Origin: Paenibacillus sp. 481
Lineage (GTDB): Bacteria > Bacillota > Bacilli > Paenibacillales > Paenibacillaceae
Assembly (NCBI RefSeq): GCF_021223605.1
Contig: NZ_CP075175.1
Span: forward strand, 1-64,000
Length of the DNA: 64,000 nucleotides
Direction of reading: 5' to 3'
The notes under the pieces are model-generated. The model made no database searches and was not told the origin of the DNA. It saw nothing but the letters and a program-made list of their open reading frames with translations. Of this stretch, positions 57,250 to 64,000 are shown in pieces; the stretch's first letter is position 1; the number at the start of each line of letters is the position of its first letter. Made by a program: the position numbers and the translations under genes.

Positions 57250-57262
57250 CGTAATTATTACG
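57250..57262. promoter_or_regulatory. Zur-like operator, proximal
   Basis: CGTAATTATTACG, a perfect palindrome identical to the core of the Bacillus Zur box (TCGTAATNATTACGA). It lies 22 bases upstream of the first gene of the metallophore operon. Confidence 0.75.
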
Positions 57263-57305
57263 AACTTAATCCGAAAAAATCGAGCAGCAAAAATGCGGCT
57301 CTATG

Positions 57306-57326
57306 TAATAGTAATCATTACTATTA
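57306..57326. promoter_or_regulatory. Zur-like operator, distal
   Basis: A 21-base perfect palindrome, half-site TAATAGTAAT around a central C, with the GTAATNATTAC core shared with the proximal box. The two centres are 60 bases apart, so the pair may flank or cover the operon promoter. Confidence 0.7.
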
Positions 57327-57330
57327 AACA

Positions 57331-57887
57331 GATATTAACAACATTCCTTCTTAGTTGTCAATACGAGCCTTATTTTTATTTTTGTGAACGTGTGTGGGTA
57401 ATCCGTTTAGGTGAGCGCTGTAGTATTCGTAAGTTTGATCTAAACGCGGTGTGGGATAATCGTGAAATGGCGTGCTGTAGGTTACATCTGAAGGGCATAA
57501 CATGGTATTGTTCTTCAAAAGTTGCTAAACATTTAACTACCACCCATTTTATACCACACTAAAAGTTTTGTACAGAGGAAACTTTTTTTGCTCGAGTAAA
57601 ATTTTATAACAAATAAAACCTTTTTATCCTTTTGAAAGGGTTACGATGCGCACACGCAAAAGAGCCCCCACTGCCTTTGAGCATGGGGGGTGGCTCATCA
57701 TTTAAGTAACAATGATGAATGCGCTATTGGCAAGTACACGTACAGGAAACAAGCGATCATAAATATGGGATGTAGATGACCTTTTTTTGTAGTAGCTTCT
57801 CTTGTAATCTTTTATTAAATCGTAGGCTTGTCTGGATTAGGTATGAATGATAATGAACTTGTATACATTCTCCTTCGCATTTTTATA
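57331..57887. other. Gene-poor stretch upstream of the metallophore operon
   Basis: No supported gene on either strand. Apart from the terminator-like hairpin at 57655-57696 I see only weak inverted repeats (for example GTGTGG near 57451 and CCACAC near 57553). Confidence 0.6.
57655..57696 (-). terminator. Terminator-like hairpin with no assigned gene
   Basis: GAGCC...GGCTC with inner CCC/GGG pairing, followed by TCTTTTG on the minus strand. No minus-strand gene lies upstream of it, so it may be left from a lost gene or end an unrecognised RNA. Confidence 0.45.
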
Positions 57888-58104
57888 GAAATATTTATAA
57901 ATATTGACATTTTTGATAAAGCTCTGTTTGTTAAGACGAGGATTTCTCTTCATTGAGAAAACGGCAAGCAGCTTCGCACTTATCGGTTGGTAGTCAGTTG
58001 ATCTAATTATGTCCTAACCGTTGATGGTTAGCTGATTCACTATGCCTCCTCTCCTAATGGTCGCCACAGTTGTTATTGCAGCGAATACGAACCCAGTCCA
58101 AATT

Positions 58105-58186
58105 TAACGGTTATGAGGGCGCTTATTACGATGAAAACAGCTGGATTTTGAATGAATTCGACAAATAAGCTCACCTATAACCGTTA
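58105..58186. repeat. 82-bp inverted-repeat (MITE-like) element
   Basis: Ends TAACGGTTAT and ATAACCGTTA are exact inverted repeats, and a second pair CTTAT/ATAAG lies eight bases inside. Two more ACCGTTA-type motifs lie nearby (58014, 58228). It codes for nothing and may be a small non-autonomous element. Confidence 0.45.
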
Positions 58187-58263
58187 GAAATCAAAACGAA
58201 GTAAATCTGACGATATAGTCACTGTGGCAACCGTTAAGAACTAACTTTGCTTTCTCGATTATT

Positions 58264-58804
58264 TTTATGGCATTTGCTCTGAACGCCAACTGGAATACGA
58301 TATTCAAACCCATCTAGCTTACCGCTAGTTCTTAGGGCTAGGACTGCAAAACATGAAAGAAGATATGAACGAGCTTCATGCAACAGTAGAGGAAGATCGG
58401 AAGGGAAACGAAAAAAGCGCTAAAAACGAGTGAGGAAGCGATTCGGTTTTGAAGTCGAAGCAGTAGCCTTGGATTCTGGTTATTTGACTACACCTATCTG
58501 TAAAGGGCTACAAAGCCGAGGGATTTTTGCTGTGATTGCGCACCGTAGATTCCACCCTGTGCAGGGATTAGTTCCAAAGTGGACATTTTCGTATGATGCC
58601 GAGCAAAATGTTTACGTCTGTCCAGTTAAGCAACGGCTTGCATACCGAACAACCAACCGTGAGGATTACAGGCAGTATGCCTCTGATCCGGGGTGTTGCA
58701 AGAACTACTCCCTACTGAACACGTGTGCACGTTCTCGAAATCACCGAAAGGTGATTACTCGACATGTTTGGGAAGACAGTAAGGGGAGCATATCAATCGC
58801 CTAG
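58264..58804 (+). pseudogene. Degraded IS1182-family transposase
   Basis: Two pieces of one transposase. The first (from about 58273) reads SERQLEYDIQTHLAY, an in-frame stop, then FLGLGLQNMKEDMNELHA and ends at a stop near 58430; the first segment matches the N-terminal 'YNIAYRWFLGL' region of IS1182/IS5-like transposases. The second, in another frame (58430-58804), reads FGFEVEAVALDSGYLTTPIC through VIAHRRFHPVQGLVPKW to RSRNHRKVITRHVWEDSK, the typical middle and C-terminal region with the C-rich segment. The catalytic centre between them is deleted, there is a nonsense codon and a frameshift, and the C-terminal end is missing. It cannot be active. Confidence 0.85.
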
Positions 58805-58920
58805 CGAAACGCGGGGAACTCCCATTCGCTTCGCTTCTGTATCTGAAAAAAATGAGAAACCCAAGTCTTGAGAAAAAGACTGAGGTTTCTCGACAATCTG
58901 GAAATATTGATAAATATTGA

Positions 58921-59120
58921 TTTAAAGGTATCGTCTATAAAAAGGAAAGAATGGTCGAGGAACAAATCGCTCTGTTCATTGATCGACGTCGACATGCGGA
59001 AATAGGAGCCGTCGTGGGATTCTTGCTTCCGAACGGCCTTGATGACGGGCTATAGATTGCGCCGAAGATGTGCTGAATGAAGTGCAGCAGCGCAGCGCGG
59101 CCAACGTCACCCCCGATCCA
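58921..59120. other. Non-coding stretch between IS remnant and helD
   Basis: About 200 bases with no supported gene, promoter or terminator. A high-GC patch (59000-59110) unlike its AT-rich left side suggests a junction left by the insertion. Confidence 0.4.
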
Positions 59121-61538
59121 TCAATTTGGCGCTATCTCGTACACATTCGCAGGCAAGGCACGCACGAACGGCGACCAATCGCCCGTCGTGTAAAGATGAA
59201 GCCGATGCATAGCTCGCGTACACGCCGTATACAGAAGCTTGCGTTCGTTGTCCCGGCCATAAGCTTCGGGCGAAGCATCAAAGATTAAGACTGCATCGAA
59301 CTCGACACCCTTGGCGAGATACACAGGAATGACCATCACTCCTTTTTCAAAGTTGAGCGTATCCTTCGTTATGAGCTGCAGAGCTTCGCCTCCTTGAATC
59401 CGTAACGATTCATGGGCCTTTCGGCTTTCAGCTGCGGTCTTCGTAATGACTGCGATAGATTCGAAGCCCTCGGCCCTAAGCGCCGCGATGTCGGCCACGA
59501 TTTGCGCATCGCGCTTCTCCCCACCGCCCAGTCTCGTCAGAAGGGGCTTTTCGCCTCTCCTCTCAAACGGTGCAATTTCATCCCCGCCTGGAAGCATCTC
59601 TCTCGTAAATTCAACAATCTCCTTGGTTGAACGATAACTGCGTACTAGGCGGACAAGGCTTGTTTCGGCTTCGCCGAAAAGGCGCACTAGCGGCGAATCG
59701 GACGCGTCCAGACTTGTGGCCTGCATGAAGATCGCTTGCCCGAAATCGCCGAGCACCGTCATCCGCGCACGGGGAAACAGCTTTTTCAGATATTCATATT
59801 GAAATGATGAATAATCTTGCCCCTCATCAACGAACACATACCGGATTTCCGTGTTCGTCTGGACGCCTTCGATCAGTTCCTTAACATACAAATACGGAGT
59901 CGCATCCTCGTACAATAACTCGTTCCGGTGCAGTGCTTCCTTCGTTTGCCTGCATATTTCAGGCCACAGCGGAGGAATGACGGCCCCATTCGTTTGCTCC
60001 CGATAAGCAGCTTCGTCCACAAACAATTGGCCATATATGCCTTTGATATCTACAAAAGATAGCTTCTTTACGCTTTTTCTTAGCGGTGTAAAATATTGTT
60101 TCACAATCCTGCGGCAGAGCAGCTCTTCCTCCCTCGTCGCGAAGTTAAAGTCGGCTTCATCTTCCCGGAGCTTGTTGTTCAATTTCTCGCGAACTGCGGC
60201 GTATTGTTCCGCAACGTCGAGTACTTCCTTCTCTTTATGCAGCATTCTAAACACTTCCGCGTACTGCTCGGTATCGAGATAATTCAACTCCTCCTCTACC
60301 CAAGGCGCTCCCCGTTCCAGACGTTCCAATGCAGCCAGTTCTTTCAGCAGCCATTCCTGCAAGAGAACGACACGATTAAGTAACGGCAGAGAACGGTCAT
60401 AACCATAAAATTTCGCTTTCATTTGCTCCGCGCTAATCAAATCGCGGTCCCGCATCCGAATTCCGTTGAATTGCATACCTTCCTGCCCCAACCACTTTCC
60501 ATAGTGCTGGAGGGCTTGCAGAAAAGTATCGGAAGTTTTGTACTCGATCCCCTGAAGACGGGCCTCATACCCCGGTGCTCCTTGTGCGGTCAGTACATAT
60601 TCGATCTGATCAAAGGGGTCCTCCGGCCGTAACGAGGAACCTAACCAATAGTCGAGATATTCTTGAAAAGTCGTCTGTTGTATATTCTCTTCGCCCAGCT
60701 CCGGAAGGACGGTGGAAATATAACTGTTAAACATCGGATTCGGTGAAAAAAGAACGATCTGATCCGCCTTGATCGTCTGGCGGTGTGTGTACAGCAAGTA
60801 CGCCACCCGCTGCAATGCCGCGGAAGTCTTACCGCTACCGGCCGCCCCCTGTACGATAAGCATCCGACTTTTGTCATTACGGATAATTGCGTTTTGTTCC
60901 TGCTGAATGGTTGCCACGATACTCTTCATTTGCGAGTCCGCACCTTTGCCGAGCACTTGCTGCAGCAATTCATCTCCGATCGTTTCGCTCGCGTCAAACA
61001 TATTGCGGATTTGCCCATTTTGAATCTGAAACTGCCGTTTGAGCTCCATCGTTCCTTCGATTCGTCCGTCCGGCGTGACATAAGACGCCAGTCCGGGGGA
61101 ATGGTCGTAGTACAGGCTCGCGATGGGCGTGCGCCAGTCATAGATCAGAAAGCTCAAACCGTCTTCGTCAATGAAGGAAGATACACCGATATAGATCTGC
61201 TCGCTGAGGCCTAGTCCATCCTCCTGAAAATCGACACGTCCGAAATACGGAGACGGGAGCAGACGGTTCATGCTTTTCCATTGCTGCGTCAATCGCTTGT
61301 GGCTGCGCTCCCGCTCGGCCAATACCGCGGATTGTTGGTTAATCGTATAGAAAGTCTCCTCGAAATCTTCGTACGTGCTTGTGTTGATCGTAACCTCTTC
61401 CCAGAACCGCTTGCGGATGTCCGTAGCCTGATCACTCAGTCCGGCAACCTTCGGCTCCAGATCAGCTATTCTCGCCTGTAGTTTGTTCCTGACCCGCTCC
61501 AACCGCTTCTGCTCTTGCTGCCAATCCTTCGTATCCAT
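59121..61538 (-). CDS. helD: RNA polymerase recycling ATPase HelD (UvrD/Rep-like helicase)
   Basis: Superfamily 1 ATPase that binds RNA polymerase and releases it from nucleic acid. 805 residues, close to Bacillus HelD (774). The N-terminal coiled coil (about 5-100) inserts into the polymerase channel. Walker A GAAGSGKTS is near residue 232, Walker B-type VFVDEGQDYS near 570, an SYRST helicase motif near 620, and KGVEFDAVLIFDA plus YTACTRAMHRL near the C-terminus. ATG at 61538 has AGGAG two bases away. A GTG five codons earlier has AAGGAG only one base away, so the start is uncertain. A possible promoter TTGTCA-N17-CATAAA (61569-61597) overlaps a divergent one. Confidence 0.93.
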   Translation of the reverse strand: MDTKDWQQEQKRLERVRNKLQARIADLEPKVAGLSDQATDIRKRFWEEVTINTSTYEDFEETFYTINQQSAVLAERERSHKRLTQQWKSMNRLLPSPYFGRVDFQEDGLGLSEQIYIGVSSFIDEDGLSFLIYDWRTPIASLYYDHSPGLASYVTPDGRIEGTMELKRQFQIQNGQIRNMFDASETIGDELLQQVLGKGADSQMKSIVATIQQEQNAIIRNDKSRMLIVQGAAGSGKTSAALQRVAYLLYTHRQTIKADQIVLFSPNPMFNSYISTVLPELGEENIQQTTFQEYLDYWLGSSLRPEDPFDQIEYVLTAQGAPGYEARLQGIEYKTSDTFLQALQHYGKWLGQEGMQFNGIRMRDRDLISAEQMKAKFYGYDRSLPLLNRVVLLQEWLLKELAALERLERGAPWVEEELNYLDTEQYAEVFRMLHKEKEVLDVAEQYAAVREKLNNKLREDEADFNFATREEELLCRRIVKQYFTPLRKSVKKLSFVDIKGIYGQLFVDEAAYREQTNGAVIPPLWPEICRQTKEALHRNELLYEDATPYLYVKELIEGVQTNTEIRYVFVDEGQDYSSFQYEYLKKLFPRARMTVLGDFGQAIFMQATSLDASDSPLVRLFGEAETSLVRLVRSYRSTKEIVEFTREMLPGGDEIAPFERRGEKPLLTRLGGGEKRDAQIVADIAALRAEGFESIAVITKTAAESRKAHESLRIQGGEALQLITKDTLNFEKGVMVIPVYLAKGVEFDAVLIFDASPEAYGRDNERKLLYTACTRAMHRLHLYTTGDWSPFVRALPANVYEIAPN

Positions 61539-61568
61539 CTCTCCTGAACACACTCCTTTTTTACCATT

Positions 61569-61597
61569 TTTATGGGATAAAAAATGATCATTGACAA
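61569..61597 (-). promoter_or_regulatory. Possible promoter of helD
   Basis: On the minus strand TTGTCA (61592-61597), 17 bases, CATAAA (61569-61574). The -35 box overlaps that of the divergent plus-strand promoter. Confidence 0.5.
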
Positions 61598-61619
61598 ATC
61601 AAGGTTTTAGATGTACAAT
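61591..61619 (+). promoter_or_regulatory. Strong sigma-A promoter with no protein-coding gene behind it
   Basis: TTGACA (61591-61596), exactly 17 bases, TACAAT (61614-61619). The -35 is perfect and the -10 differs at one base. No plus-strand gene follows for more than 2 kb; a terminator follows about 200 bases on. Confidence 0.75.
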
Positions 61620-61625
61620 TAAATT

Positions 61626-61831
61626 GCGAATAGAAATTTACATACATATAATTTTAATTTGTAAATTACGCTCTTGATTATATCACAGCGTTTATTTGTG
61701 TTCAAATTTATTTTATCCTTACCTCCGGCAGAACTGAACACTGACCCGGATCGCGAGTCATTTTAACAAACCCCCTTGAAGTTAAGCTGCTAGGAGATGA
61801 CCTTGAATTTATCCGAGGGCATCTTTTTTTA
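61626..61831 (+). ncRNA. Candidate small regulatory RNA of about 205 nt
   Basis: Defined by the promoter at 61591-61619 and the terminator at 61795-61830. The predicted RNA starts with an AT-rich part that can form an ATTTACA/TGTAAAT hairpin. It then carries TTACCTCC (61719-61726), complementary to Shine-Dalgarno sequences, and a C-rich AACAAACCCCC near 61770, before the terminator. No reading frame with a ribosome binding site was found inside. It matches no RNA family I recognise. Confidence 0.5.
61795..61830 (+). terminator. Intrinsic terminator of the candidate small RNA
   Basis: Stem AGATG-A-CCTTG / CGAGG-G-CATCT (ten pairs, one mismatch), eight-base loop, then seven Ts in the plus strand. 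Confidence 0.8.
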
Positions 61832-61912
61832 TATTCACTAGCCTTGTTTCAACGTCTCCCGATCTCCCAGCAAATATAGCGTGTTAGGTATTATATTCTT
61901 TGTTCTACCACG

Positions 61913-61940
61913 TAAAAAAACCTGCCAATTCGACAGGTTA
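61913..61940 (-). terminator. Second terminator downstream of the cupin gene
   Basis: AACCTG / CAGGTT (61919-61924 and 61934-61939) followed by seven Ts on the minus strand. It is 156 bases beyond the first cupin terminator and may act as a back-up or end another RNA. Confidence 0.55.
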
Positions 61941-62089
61941 AATAAACGTCAAGTACGCATTGCAGAGGTTAGTTCAAATATAGTTGTAATAACTAGTTCA
62001 TACAAGTCATCGGTTGATTACTTCATATCATGATAACCTCTCTGTTTTTGATTCATACGCTCGTAGCTGAGATGCAACATGAACTGTCT

Positions 62090-62114
62090 TAAAAAGGGGC
62101 GATGTCACGCCCTA
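62090..62114 (-). terminator. Terminator after the cupin gene
   Basis: GGGCG / CGCCC (62097-62101, 62108-62112) with a six-base loop and CTTTTT on the minus strand, 11 bases after the stop codon. Confidence 0.75.
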
Positions 62115-62125
62115 ATCTTGAAACA

Positions 62126-62491
62126 CTAGATCCAAGTATCTTTGGCTGCTGTTATTTCGGACTCCGTACCGCCACTGTCTACTACTCTTTTGGGCTCCAC
62201 CAACATGATATGGCATTCTTTTTCAGCAGAAGGTTTCATCTCAATTCCCTTCGGGACAATAAACATCTCACCCTTAGAAATTTTCACTTGACCATCACGA
62301 AAATCAATGACCATCTCCCCTTCGAGCGCGATAAATACCTTATCGGTATCTTCATGCACATGCCATACATAATCCCCAGCAATCTTAATGAGCTTAAATT
62401 GATAGTCATTCATTTCACCAATGACTTTCAGAGACCAAAGATCGTTGAATGTAGATAGCTTCTCATTCAAGTTAATAGCTTGGTAATGCAT
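62126..62491 (-). CDS. Small single-domain cupin protein
   Basis: A 121-residue cupin_2 beta-barrel. Motif 1 reads GDYVWHVHEDTDKVFIALEG (residues about 39-58), giving two metal-ligand histidines, but Asp/Lys stand where the usual glutamate would be. Motif 2 is KGEMFIVPKGIEMKPSAEKE with the following CHIML histidine. Proteins of this kind bind a metal or small ligand; no reaction can be assigned. ATG with AGGAG upstream. It follows the AraC regulator gene by 97 bases on the same strand and is closed by its own terminators, so the regulator may control it. Confidence 0.9.
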   Translation of the reverse strand: MHYQAINLNEKLSTFNDLWSLKVIGEMNDYQFKLIKIAGDYVWHVHEDTDKVFIALEGEMVIDFRDGQVKISKGEMFIVPKGIEMKPSAEKECHIMLVEPKRVVDSGGTESEITAAKDTWI

Positions 62492-62588
62492 ATGAACCTC
62501 TCCTTTATTTAGCGCTTATGTAGGGCGTTTAATGTTTGCCATTATTATAGTAAAGGAATTTTTAGATTAGAATGGATGCCTGTTGAAA

Positions 62589-63416
62589 TTAGCATGGATT
62601 ATTGATGAACTTTGCTCGATATTCAGTAGGAGAAATACCGCATTGTTTTTTGAACGCTCTACTGAAATAAAAAGGGTCCGCAATCCCTACCGTTTGCGCT
62701 ATTTGTTGTATCGGCAGATCACTTGTAGCTAGCATTTCTTGCGCCATGTTTAAACGATATTCTAATACATATTTTGCTGGTCCCATACCTGCATGTCTTC
62801 TAAATAGGTAAGAAAGTCGATTTCGATTAACGTTATGTTGTTCTGCAAGCGATGCTATTGTAAGGCTTTGATCATAGTATTCATGAATATAATGAGCTAC
62901 CCGTTCGAATAAAGGTTGCGATTCACAACTATTTTGCCTGTTATCAACACATAGTAAGGCTTCATTCAGTACATCGCGGAACAGCATTTCGGTCTGAAAC
63001 ATCGAAATGCCTCCTCGCTGATTATACACATGCCAAAGACGCCTAATTAATTCAATAAGACGCGGAGATTGTCCTGTTGATAATTCAAAATGCTGCTGAG
63101 AAAAGCTTGACTCTGTTCGTTCCGAGTTACATATCCGATATAGCACAAGAATATACTCCCAGTCGGTTTTGCCGAACATTTTTTGAGCTAGTTTCATTTT
63201 TGCACCGCCGTGCACAACTTTTCCAGGCGAAAAAATATAAGGCGTGCCATTAAATTCAAATTGCACCTTACCTGCAAGTGGAAACACAAATCCAGGAAAA
63301 GCATCTGTATAGTCAGCGTGAGGCACACCTGGATTTCTAGCATATCGATATACCCCTTCTACTTGAAAAGGAGTATGTGCAAGATGCTCTGCTAACTGAT
63401 TAACGTCGATTGTCAC
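62589..63416 (-). CDS. AraC-family transcriptional regulator
   Basis: DNA-binding regulator of 275 residues. The N-terminal 90 residues form an AraC-type cupin sensor (GFVFPLAGKVQFEFNGTPYI, GKVVHGGAKM). A linker region with ELIRRLWHVYNQRGG follows. The C-terminal 100 residues hold two helix-turn-helix motifs (SLTIASLAEQHNVNRNRLSY and IQQIAQTVGIADPFYFSRAF) and the family end KKQCGISPTEYRAKF. The sensor resembles those detecting sugars or siderophores, but the ligand is unknown. The start is GTG at 63416 with AGGAGG eight bases upstream. The cupin gene behind it is the likeliest direct target. Confidence 0.93.
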   Translation of the reverse strand: MTIDVNQLAEHLAHTPFQVEGVYRYARNPGVPHADYTDAFPGFVFPLAGKVQFEFNGTPYIFSPGKVVHGGAKMKLAQKMFGKTDWEYILVLYRICNSERTESSFSQQHFELSTGQSPRLIELIRRLWHVYNQRGGISMFQTEMLFRDVLNEALLCVDNRQNSCESQPLFERVAHYIHEYYDQSLTIASLAEQHNVNRNRLSYLFRRHAGMGPAKYVLEYRLNMAQEMLATSDLPIQQIAQTVGIADPFYFSRAFKKQCGISPTEYRAKFINNPC

Positions 63417-63598
63417 ATTGCATACCTCCTTTCATATAGTAGTTGGCTGTTAATCCTGCGATCGATCGTTGTACATCCTGTGCAGCTCTTGATTTCATTT
63501 TGAGTTTACACAAAAATATTGACAGACCCGACCCCTTCCCATAATTGTTTTGTACCCTTCGTCAGTCCAAAGTTAACATAAAAAACTAACCCTCTTTT

Positions 63599-64000
63599 TC
63601 ACGCTAGTTCATTTTCCTTACTCATAAGATCTTGTTCAATTTTTCGAATTGAGTTAAGCATAGTTTTGAGATTATGTCTACGAAGAGGCTGTAGATCCTC
63701 CTCCTGAATCATTTTCTGAAGTTGTTCTCCCATTCTCTCATAAACGATGGATTTTTCTTTAGTATTAGTAGTATTTATATACTCTGATCGATATATAAAT
63801 GCGTTGCGCAAAGTAATTAATTTACAATTATCTTTAATAGTTCCTATCGCCTGTACAAATTCCTCCGGACTTACATATTGAAATAATTCGGTGATTTGCT
63901 CACGTCCCTGTAATAATCCTATTAGTTTATCAGGATCTGAGGCAGTTGCCATAATTGCTTCATCTAATTTATTTTTCTGGTAAACTGCAAGTTGCTCCTG
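63599..64000 (-). CDS. Hypothetical protein, N-terminus outside the window
   Basis: The reading frame is open to the right edge (visible end ...QEQLAVYQKNKLDEAIMATA), so the gene is cut. The visible 133 residues are soluble, helical and highly charged, ending RKIEQDLMSKENELA, a probable coiled coil. No domain is recognised. A start at the internal ATG 63952 is possible but it has no good ribosome binding site, so the longer form is more likely. A 180-base gap separates it from the AraC gene. Confidence 0.6.
   Translation of the reverse strand, partial: QEQLAVYQKNKLDEAIMATASDPDKLIGLLQGREQITELFQYVSPEEFVQAIGTIKDNCKLITLRNAFIYRSEYINTTNTKEKSIVYERMGEQLQKMIQEEDLQPLRRHNLKTMLNSIRKIEQDLMSKENELA

Larger units (their letters stand above)
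57888..58920. mobile_element. Remnant of an IS1182-family insertion bordered by direct repeats
   Basis: GAAATATTTATAAATATTGA (57888-57907) and GAAATATTGATAAATATTGA (58901-58920) are direct repeats matching at 19 of 20 bases around a broken transposase gene. The right border is preceded by an IS1182-type end: a GAGAAACC/GGTTTCTC hairpin (58854-58891) and CGACAATCTG. IS1182 elements favour palindromic targets, and the repeats are themselves near-palindromic. The left end is not clear. Confidence 0.55.

Noticed and set aside
57446-57562. GTGTGG...CCACAC as a second MITE
   Set aside because: Only about nine matching bases at the ends, no target duplication and no inner symmetry.
57841-57870. Fur box near ATGATAATGA
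   Set aside because: Only a partial half-site with no second half, and no gene start next to it.
58801-58995. Minus-strand 64-codon frame
   Set aside because: It runs through the terminal hairpin of the IS remnant and has no ribosome binding site.
63520-63560. Plus-strand promoter TTGACA with CATAAT
   Set aside because: The spacing is only 15 bases and no plus-strand gene follows.
1-64000. CRISPR array, tRNA or rRNA genes
   Set aside because: No regularly spaced repeats other than NRPS modules and coding tandem repeats, and no tRNA or rRNA sequence was recognised.

Overview
The window looks like chromosome of a low- to mid-GC Firmicute, most probably a Paenibacillus-type bacterium. The grounds are strong AGGAGG-like ribosome binding sites, frequent TTG and GTG starts, U-tailed hairpin terminators after most genes, a very large lipopeptide-type NRPS, an IS1182 remnant and an opine-metallophore operon. 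The genus is inferred. No rRNA, tRNA or CRISPR array was seen.

Layout. (1) 1-31664, minus strand: two adjacent NRPS genes. The upstream one (8157 aa) reads C-A-T-E / C-A-T / C-A-T-E / C-A-T / C-A-T-E / C-A-T / C. The downstream one runs off the left edge and reads half-C-A-T / C-A-T-E. The leading C domain suggests an N-acylated peptide. E domains and C-domain types agree on an order D-L-D-L-D-L-L-D for the first eight residues, and most specificity codes look basic. A hairpin terminator lies between the two genes, and a long leader with an odd start-stop mini-ORF precedes the first. (2) 32292-38025: a DUF1835 protein, arginase and ornithine aminotransferase (ornithine supply and removal next to an NRPS with an ornithine-like module) and an ABC exporter. 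(3) 38184-42232: a secreted metzincin protease, a chemoreceptor and an O-methyltransferase. (4) 42488-46865: a DinB-like protein and a free-standing thioester reductase, divergent from a zinc-finger protein translationally coupled to a methionine aminopeptidase, then an AhpD-like protein and an SRPBCC protein. The divergent promoter region carries two inverted repeats.

(5) 46949-57228, minus strand: a complete-looking opine metallophore (staphylopine/pseudopaline/bacillopaline type) operon. It has two CntA-like lipoproteins, CntB and CntC permeases, one fused CntD-CntF ATPase, CntL (nicotianamine-synthase-like), CntM (opine dehydrogenase) and an EamA exporter. Two palindromes upstream with GTAATNATTAC cores match the Bacillus Zur box, so zinc repression is likely. 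No CntK histidine racemase is visible. Several genes of the operon carry expanded tandem repeats in linkers or tails.

(6) 57331-59120: a gene-poor stretch with a decayed IS1182-type transposase bordered by 20-bp direct repeats and containing an 82-bp inverted-repeat element. (7) 59121-64000: HelD, a divergent promoter driving a probable short RNA of about 200 nt with an anti-Shine-Dalgarno-like motif, a cupin protein, an AraC regulator and a partial unknown gene.
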